Positions 58,173-64,000 of a stretch of DNA of 64,000 nucleotides are shown piece after piece. The DNA lies in contig OX388307.1 of the NCBI GenBank assembly GCA_947579605.1, forward strand, positions 34,201,237 through 34,265,236, given 5' to 3'. The stretch comes from Athripsodes cinereus. Taxonomy: Eukaryota; Arthropoda; Insecta; Trichoptera; Leptoceridae. The notes below the pieces were generated by a model, which had not been told where the DNA came from, made no database searches, and worked only from the letters and a program-made list of their open reading frames with translations. The first letter of the stretch is position 1; every line of letters begins with the position of its first letter. Position numbers and translations under genes: made by a program.

Positions 58173-58832
58173 TTGATTTGATTGTTTCTATTTAACAAAA
58201 TTGTTTTCAAGTTTTATAAATTTTCAAAGTTTACCGCAGGTCAGTGACAAGCGAGAATGACATTTAAAATTTTTGATGGACAAAAGTGTTGCCAGCTCGA
58301 ATTTCGATAAAGACGTAGCGCAGGCAGTACCAACACCCTCTGTAGATTTTTTAAAAATTGGATATTTTAGAAAAAAATCCTATTTGTATTTTGAAAAGTG
58401 AGGACTAACAAAATTACGTATATCACCAAAATGGCGCATAGAAAATACATAGACTTGGCAACACTGTTGACAAATGATTATGAATTGTTTATGGGCTATT
58501 TCTTGTCTATAGTTAAAATGTTGCAAAGTAGTAAAAAAATAAATTATTACCGGTTGCTTTTAATAATTGATTTTGTTCAAGTAGTATCATTTAATATTAC
58601 ATTATTTATTTAATCACACAATGATTCCATATATATTTTTTTAATAAAATGTCTGTTTGTCTACGTATTTTTATATTTTCTTTGTAGTAGTTTATAAGTT
58701 CTCTTTCTGGCAATAAAAAATTCAAAATGTCCGTTGACGTTCCTCGGTAGCTCTGTTTTGGTTTTGAAAAGTTGTGTAGTAATTTAAACTTTGTTTTCGC
58801 TTGTTTCAATCGGCTCAATTTTATTTTGAACC
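58173..58832. promoter_or_regulatory. divergent promoter region of PSMD10 and SPC25
   Basis: 660 bp separates the two start codons on opposite strands. No clear TATA pair. Short ORFs inside are not supported. Confidence 0.5.
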
Positions 58833-60653
58833 ATGACTTCTGACGGGATTGTGTTTGAAAGTGTCCATGAGTGGGAACATCTCTCTTTATCAGAAGAATT
58901 GTTCAGGAAAAAATATCAAGACTCTCTTCTCAACTTCAGACTGGAAGTTCAGACTATGAAAGATGAATATCAATCATATTTAACTTTCACAGAACAGATT
59001 TCTCAGACTAAAGTAAGAAATGAGGAGAACAAAGTTGAATCAAATAGAAGTACTGTGGAACGAATAACGAAAGATATAGCAAACTGTAAACAAGAGATTG
59101 CAAAAGTATCTGCAGCCAGTGCACGGATGAAAAAATGGTGTGAGGAATTAAATAATAAACTTATTTGTTTGGAAGAGGAAGAAAAACATTTAGCAGAAAG
59201 TATGTATAAAATAATCCTAGTAAATCAAAATTTAATAATGTTGGACTACATTTGATACTAACTAAAGTATATATTTGTTGTTTTAGAGAAAAGTGCTTTC
59301 GCTCTAGAAGTGAAAGAGACTTACAACGCCTTTTTAAAGGCTAAATGCTGTTATAAAGACAACCTACGGATGTATTACACGGTAGATGTTAACCCAGACT
59401 CCCCTGAAATAACAGTTAACATTAATTTCTTCACAAGTAAGAAGAGCAAAGGAACAGAAAACACAGTTACACTACAAATTAATAAAAAGGAGCATACAGC
59501 CAGATGTGAGTTTTTTTTCACTTATCTAATAAAGATAATCTTGTATTAAATTTTTCCTCCCATTGACTATCTTCATAGGAATTAACAGATTTTGCTGTGA
59601 TGAGTAATTTCATTAGGGTAGAGCAGTGATCGGCCATGGCAGATGCGGACATCTTCTCCACTTATGGGGCAAGAGAGACCACCCACTATGCGCATGTGGT
59701 CAAATTGAAACAATGAACCATATTGTGGAGGATTGTTCCCTGAGTAGATTTGCCGGCGGTATAGAGGAGATTCATCGGGTGTCGCCACGGGCAATCAAAT
59801 ATATTAATAACTTAGACACAGAGCTATAGCTCTTAGTTAACTCTATGCACAGGGGTCGCTTGCATACGAAATAATAATAATAAGTGATCGGCAAACTTAT
59901 TTGCCAAAGAGCCAAATATATACATTACACCGATAAAAAAAATTGAGTGCCAAATCTGTTTATTAAATTAGAAAACCTTTATTATAATTTTAGATTTTCG
60001 CTAATTTAGGGAAATCAGGAATTTAGTTTGGCGATTTTTTTTGTAATGAATTTATCTAAATTTATTTTCTGATCTAACGTTTTCTAATTTTTCGTTCTCT
60101 TACGAATTTGACTCTAGGCTAGGCCTTCAGAGCCACACTTTGCCGACCACTGGGATAGAGTAATAGCTTTTCTGAACATTTCTTATATGAAAACATGGGA
60201 TGTTTGAAGATATTCTTATCAAGTGCTAGCCTCTCAAATATTTCTTGTAAAGAATTTTTGCACCAATAAGTCACCACTTTCCATGGCATTCCTGACATTG
60301 ATATTGTCATAGGAATGGTGTATTGTGAAAGATTGGCATTCCTGGCCATCAGAAAAATTATAGATAAAAGAATGTTTCTCTACCTGAACATCAACCAAAA
60401 TTCTCCCACAGTAAACAAAGTTAATCTGGAACCTTCTGATTGAAGATATGAGGGTCTTTCATAATGCCATTGAGCATTACAATAATTTTTTTAAATTTTA
60501 TTTCCAGTGCTAAGTATGAATCCAAAGCTGGCCATATTTGATGATTTGAACAATAAGTTATTGGAGACAGGGGACTGTGCGGGTCTTATATGTTGTATAC
60601 GAAAATGTTTCTTGAAGATGAATACCAGCAGTGAGAAGACACATCTATTCTAG
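58833..60653 (+). CDS. SPC25: kinetochore protein Spc25-like
   Basis: Three exons join in frame: 58833-59199, 59287-59505 and 60508-60653, giving 243 aa (SPC25 is about 220-240). Residues about 25-125 are a long coiled coil (RKKYQDSLLNFRLEVQTMKD..., then WCEELNNKLICLEEEEKHL). Residues about 124-243 form a small globular domain with alternating strands (NLRMYYTVDVNPDSPEITVN) and a final helix pair (LETGDCAGLICCIRKCFLKM). This is the layout of SPC25, the partner of SPC24 in the NDC80 complex that links kinetochores to microtubules. The C-terminal 'L..T.D..G.I..IRK.F' pattern fits SPC25. SPC25 sequences diverge fast in insects, so the name is inferred from pattern and length. Intron 1 is 87 nt and intron 2 holds LINE relics. 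A variant poly(A) signal ATTAAA lies at about 60717. Confidence 0.75.
59620..59832 (+). mobile_element. non-LTR retrotransposon fragment in SPC25 intron 2
   Basis: Frame HLLHLWGKRDHPLCACGQIE, then TMNHIVEDC and a stop at 59829. It is the same C-terminal Cys/His block as the relic at 49095. Confidence 0.7.
60120..60360 (-). mobile_element. non-LTR relic, strongly decayed
   Basis: Minus-strand SQYTIPMTISMSGMPWKVVT parallels the FTIHRSYDNDIRAQGMSWKE segment of the copy at 43270. Confidence 0.5.
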
Positions 60654-60744
60654 TTGATATCTTCAAAACATTCACTGACATGTAATCTGTATTTAATGTA
60701 CATAGAGAAAATGTTGATTAAATTAGTAAAAATCTATAAAACTT

Positions 60745-61060
60745 CCTTCACCAACCTTCTTCATTCAGAGCATCTTTGCACCAATTGAGTCACCTTGTCC
60801 TACGAAATTCCTAGCGCTCTCTTTTTGTAATAGGATCAATTTATTAGATGAGGCGTCCAAGCTTAGTGTATAAACAACAGTGCTGCTCTTTTTGTTCAAA
60901 TTAGATATTCTTAAAAGATTAAACATTTCATTTCGTAAATCCATTTTCCTTTTTCTACAACATTCTGTCCAGTATATTGTGGTTTGTCTTACATCATCTG
61001 ACCATTTAAGCTGTGGTCTCCCTACACTTTTTTTGTCCATCGTGAGTTGGTGCACCAGGC
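60745..61060 (-). mobile_element. non-LTR relic(s), decayed
   Basis: 'VGRPQLKWSDDVRQTT' is the 'GRP..RW.DDI' block of post-RT C-termini. The neighbouring 'cattcagagcatctttgcac' matches the antisense of the element at 43310. Confidence 0.5.
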
Positions 61061-61061
61061 G

Positions 61062-61760
61062 ATATTATGTTCTGTCCAACTCAATTATAATGCATCATTT
61101 TCTTGATTATGACTTGTTTCCTCTTTTACCCATTTGTTTGTTTTTTCCATTTTTCAATTACGTCCACTGTATTCTACTTTATATAATTATGCTCTTTGTA
61201 TTTTATTATTATCTTTTAAGACAACTTTTAAAACATATTATGAAAAGTATTGTGAAAATAGCTTCACAAACTAAAAAAATTAACTTGAGATATTGTCTAT
61301 GCAATCAGTTTATTGACTATATTTACTTTTTCGCTACTGAGGCCCTCATATATCGTCTTGTGCATGTTCTTATTAAGATTAATTTAAGATATAATTATTT
61401 TTGTGGTAAATTTTCAGATAAGATTAACGCATCATAATTAAATTTATGAATTTTCTACTTATATTAAATTTGGTAAATTTTTTGAGCACAAAAGTAATTA
61501 TTTGCATTTTTCATACACAATGCCGTAGCATTAAATGACACCACACCTAACCTGCAATCAATCAATTGTGAAAATTGTCAATAAACGTGTTGTAATATAA
61601 AATAGCGTCAGACCAACCCTAACCTAATTAACGAATCAGTCAAACATAAAAAGAGTATATTTGGGATATGTCGAACACATACAAAAAATGCAAATAGTTA
61701 ATTTTGATTAAACTTAAGTAGGTGCGTTAACGTTGTGAAAATTCATTTTAATATGAGTTT
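61062..61760. other. no supported feature
   Basis: A 185-codon plus-strand ORF crosses here (60880-61437), but its translation is hydrophobic low-complexity and it starts antisense to a LINE relic. Confidence 0.45.
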
Positions 61761-61764
61761 TAAA

Positions 61765-61900
61765 AATGTTAAACTAAACACTGTTTAATTTTCACGTATA
61801 AATATTTAATCAATTAATAATGACTAAATTCTAATTGCCGAGCGCTTTCGCCTTGCGTCATCTTCAGGGCAAGAGCTACTTAAAAGTAAAGAATAGAACA
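61765..61900 (-). repeat. hammerhead unit with tail (locus B)
   Basis: Includes the motif at 61835-61872 and its tail on the minus strand: 'AATTAATTGATTAAATATTT', then ACGTGAAAATTAAACAGTG. The first block is shared with locus C, the second with loci A, D and E. Confidence 0.6.
61835..61872 (-). ncRNA. type I hammerhead ribozyme motif (locus B)
   Basis: Minus strand: stem I UUGCC (61872-61868) pairs with GGCAA (61839-61835). The core is CUGAAGA (61867-61861). Stem II is weak (GAC-GCAA-GGC after an extra U). Then GAAA (61849-61846), stem III A-GC/GC-U, and UC (61841-61840). All core residues are present. The poor stem II makes activity uncertain. Confidence 0.65.
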
Positions 61901-61904
61901 AACT

Positions 61905-62490
61905 ATTTGAGCTTTCAAAATCCACAAATTTCCACCGGATTCTTATTTTCCGGGTGAAACACTACTTACCTACATAAAAATAATTGATATTTAGATACGT
62001 TTATATTATCTGAAAATAATCCATATTTTGTTTAAGGAATTAATATTATTATTATAGTGTTTATTTAATGATTTGATGTAAAAACTATATTATATGTAAA
62101 TAAAATAATTATGTAAAGTAACATAGCTTACAAATATCTTTCAATTTATTACCTATTAATCATAATATAGCCAACATTTGAATTTTATTCTCACCATATA
62201 CATGATTTTATTTCTTAATGGTTCTCTGTTTACAGTTGGTCTGTTGGTGCTATAAATTTATTGTTTTATCTTTTTTATGTCACTGTTGTTGTTTATATTA
62301 GTATAATTGTATCCAAACATGTAGAAGGCTTGTGCCGTTTTGTAAAATAAAATAAACACACAACTTTATAAGCACACATCTTGAAATTCTGATATGTAGA
62401 TAAAGATTAGGAGGCGGTGTTACGGTTAACCAAACCATGCATGGATTTTATATCATTCTCATCATCTATTTTATAGTGTTTTTTTATTAT
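61905..62490. other. no recognisable feature
   Basis: AT-rich spacer. Confidence 0.4.
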
Positions 62491-62724
62491 TTATTTATTT
62501 ATTTCAATAGATACAACAGCTTTAACAATGAATAATACAATAATATACCTACATTTAATAATTTACATCGCCAATTAATGTTGGTGCACAAGTAGTAGAA
62601 TTCCATAATTGGATTTAAAAACAACTATTTTTTTCATCAATCAATAATGATCTTAGAACTCCAATTACATCTTTAGATGAAAATTTGTAATGAAAGAAAT
62701 TGCTTCTTTTCAATTAATCCATCA

Positions 62725-62985
62725 TAGCGTATTCCGCAAGTGGGGTACCCAGCGAATTAACTGCATTTAACGAACATGCAGTTTGTTCTCCCTATGCCAA
62801 TAAAAAATGAAACATTTAGGATGGGTGGCGTGCCTCATCGCTGAATGTCTATTTACATCTTTGGTAGATATTTATTGTCTTATACAAGAGATTTTACAAA
62901 TACCTGGCTTTTACTAGACACTCGAGAACACGCATAACAGAGTGGAAAACCTATTTTTTACCGGGGACTCCACTGGGAGTTTTAC
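62725..62985 (-). repeat. TAG-tailed repeat, near full length
   Basis: 'gtattccgcaagtggggtac', 'aacatgcagtttgttctccc', 'cctggcttttactagacact', 'ttttaccggggactccactg', in minus orientation. Confidence 0.75.
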
Positions 62986-62989
62986 TTTA

Positions 62990-64000
62990 ATTGTGACATT
63001 TTCCATTTGAAGAATAAACATATTAAAATCAATGCACTTATCTTTTCTCTTAAAAAAGTCCTTTCACATGACATGTTAGTCAGACTGTCTGTAGTTGGGA
63101 TTAAAATGGACAGTAAAAATTAAACATAAAATTTAAAAGGTACTTGTATGATATATAATATTTTTTATTTCAATAACATTGTGTGGTATGCATTTGTTGT
63201 TACACTTTTTAGTAATAATATATTCACCAATAAAATTACTTAATTTTCATCTGTCAATATAAAACCATCTTAATGTCTGCATGTATGTTACAAAACATAC
63301 AACGTTATATAATAAACAATGATAAAATACATATAAGGGGCACCTTTTAAGTTTTGATAATTGGGGCATTTGAGTCCATTTGAAATTGTTTGTCATTTTT
63401 GACAATACGTAGTCTTAGAACATTTTGTCATAAAGTTTTTGATTTGACTGATTTTTCAAATGAGGCAACTGCAAAACATGGCTTTTGAATACTATAATGA
63501 CTCTTTCGGATGATGAAAATTATTGGTCAAATAGTTTGATATTCATGAACTGAAATGAGGCAAATAGTTAATTTAAAATGCGATAAAGAGCTTTAATATT
63601 GTGTACATAAAAAATGTTAAGTAGACATATTGTTAAAAATGATGGACAATAATATGAACGAAATGTCACATGGACTCAAATATCTATGGTTTTCCCATTT
63701 ACCAAGACTTAGGATACAGCGCTCGTATTAGATATTATAATATACATAAACTAAACCTATGTAGATGTGTATACATATAATAATGGGTCAGTCTTTAAAT
63801 TGTATGTAGCCTAAACATTCAACATGTACATACATAATTATATAAAACTATAATGCAAACAAACTATCAACTATTATTATGCATAATAGTACACAGTACA
63901 ACACAATAAATATTATCATCATTTTGTCTATGGTATTCCATATTCAAAACTGATTTAAAAATAGAATGGAAGAATAAGAGTCAATAAAAAGCTGTTGTAA
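62990..64000. other. no recognisable feature
   Basis: AT-rich sequence to the window end. No exon, TIR or family repeat seen. Confidence 0.4.

Noticed and set aside
60880..61437. 185-codon plus-strand ORF
   Set aside because: Hydrophobic, Phe/Leu/Ile-rich AT-driven translation beginning antisense to a LINE relic; no domain or splice context.
1..64000. CRISPR arrays, rRNA or genuine tRNA genes
   Set aside because: No regular spacer arrays; the only tRNA-like sequences are the SINE heads, which lack a full cloverleaf context.

Overview
The window is AT-rich nuclear DNA of an insect, most plausibly a moth or butterfly. It has small GT-AG introns, many short interspersed repeats, and many 'ggtacctacctac'-type strings that are typical of lepidopteran intergenic DNA. 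No genome search was possible, so this rests on sequence style and gene content. There are no bacterial genes, CRISPR arrays or rRNA genes.

Six genes can be modelled with splice sites that keep the frame. (1) 17918-19977 (+): four exons for a 249-aa Myb/SANT-like plus coiled-coil protein of unknown function. (2) 22960-23721 (-): Elongator subunit ELP6. (3) 34212-39630 (+): five exons for the mitochondrial dicarboxylate carrier (SLC25A10 type, 289 aa). (4) 48745-55130 (-): ten exons for diacylglycerol kinase epsilon (512 aa), with one GC-AG intron. (5) 56326-58172 (-): four exons for the proteasome assembly chaperone PSMD10/gankyrin (222 aa). (6) 58833-60653 (+): three exons for a kinetochore SPC25-like protein (243 aa), divergent from PSMD10. 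A lone first coding exon on the minus strand (10782-10865) suggests a further gene running left, possibly out of the window. The genes are housekeeping in type and do not form a pathway.

The rest is a mosaic of mobile-element remains. These include at least four hAT-type MITEs with 8-bp target duplications, several MITEs with 3-bp target duplications, a pogo-like element carrying the start of a psq/HTH transposase, tRNA-derived SINEs, about 18 copies of a repeat ending in (TAG)n, C-terminal fragments of non-LTR retrotransposon polyproteins, and a fold-back retroposon family with 9-13 bp target duplications.

The most interesting signal is a set of six loci (about 2.87-3.03, 5.12-5.28, 5.57-5.70, 34.64-34.86, 49.54-49.62 and 61.77-61.88 kb) carrying type I hammerhead ribozyme motifs. 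One, at 5177-5224 on the minus strand, has every core residue. At four of the six loci the ribozyme-plus-tail unit lies as a head-to-head inverted pair, and most share a 3' tail motif. This looks like a family of ribozyme-bearing retroelements, comparable to Penelope-like elements or animal retrozymes, in an unusual inverted arrangement.
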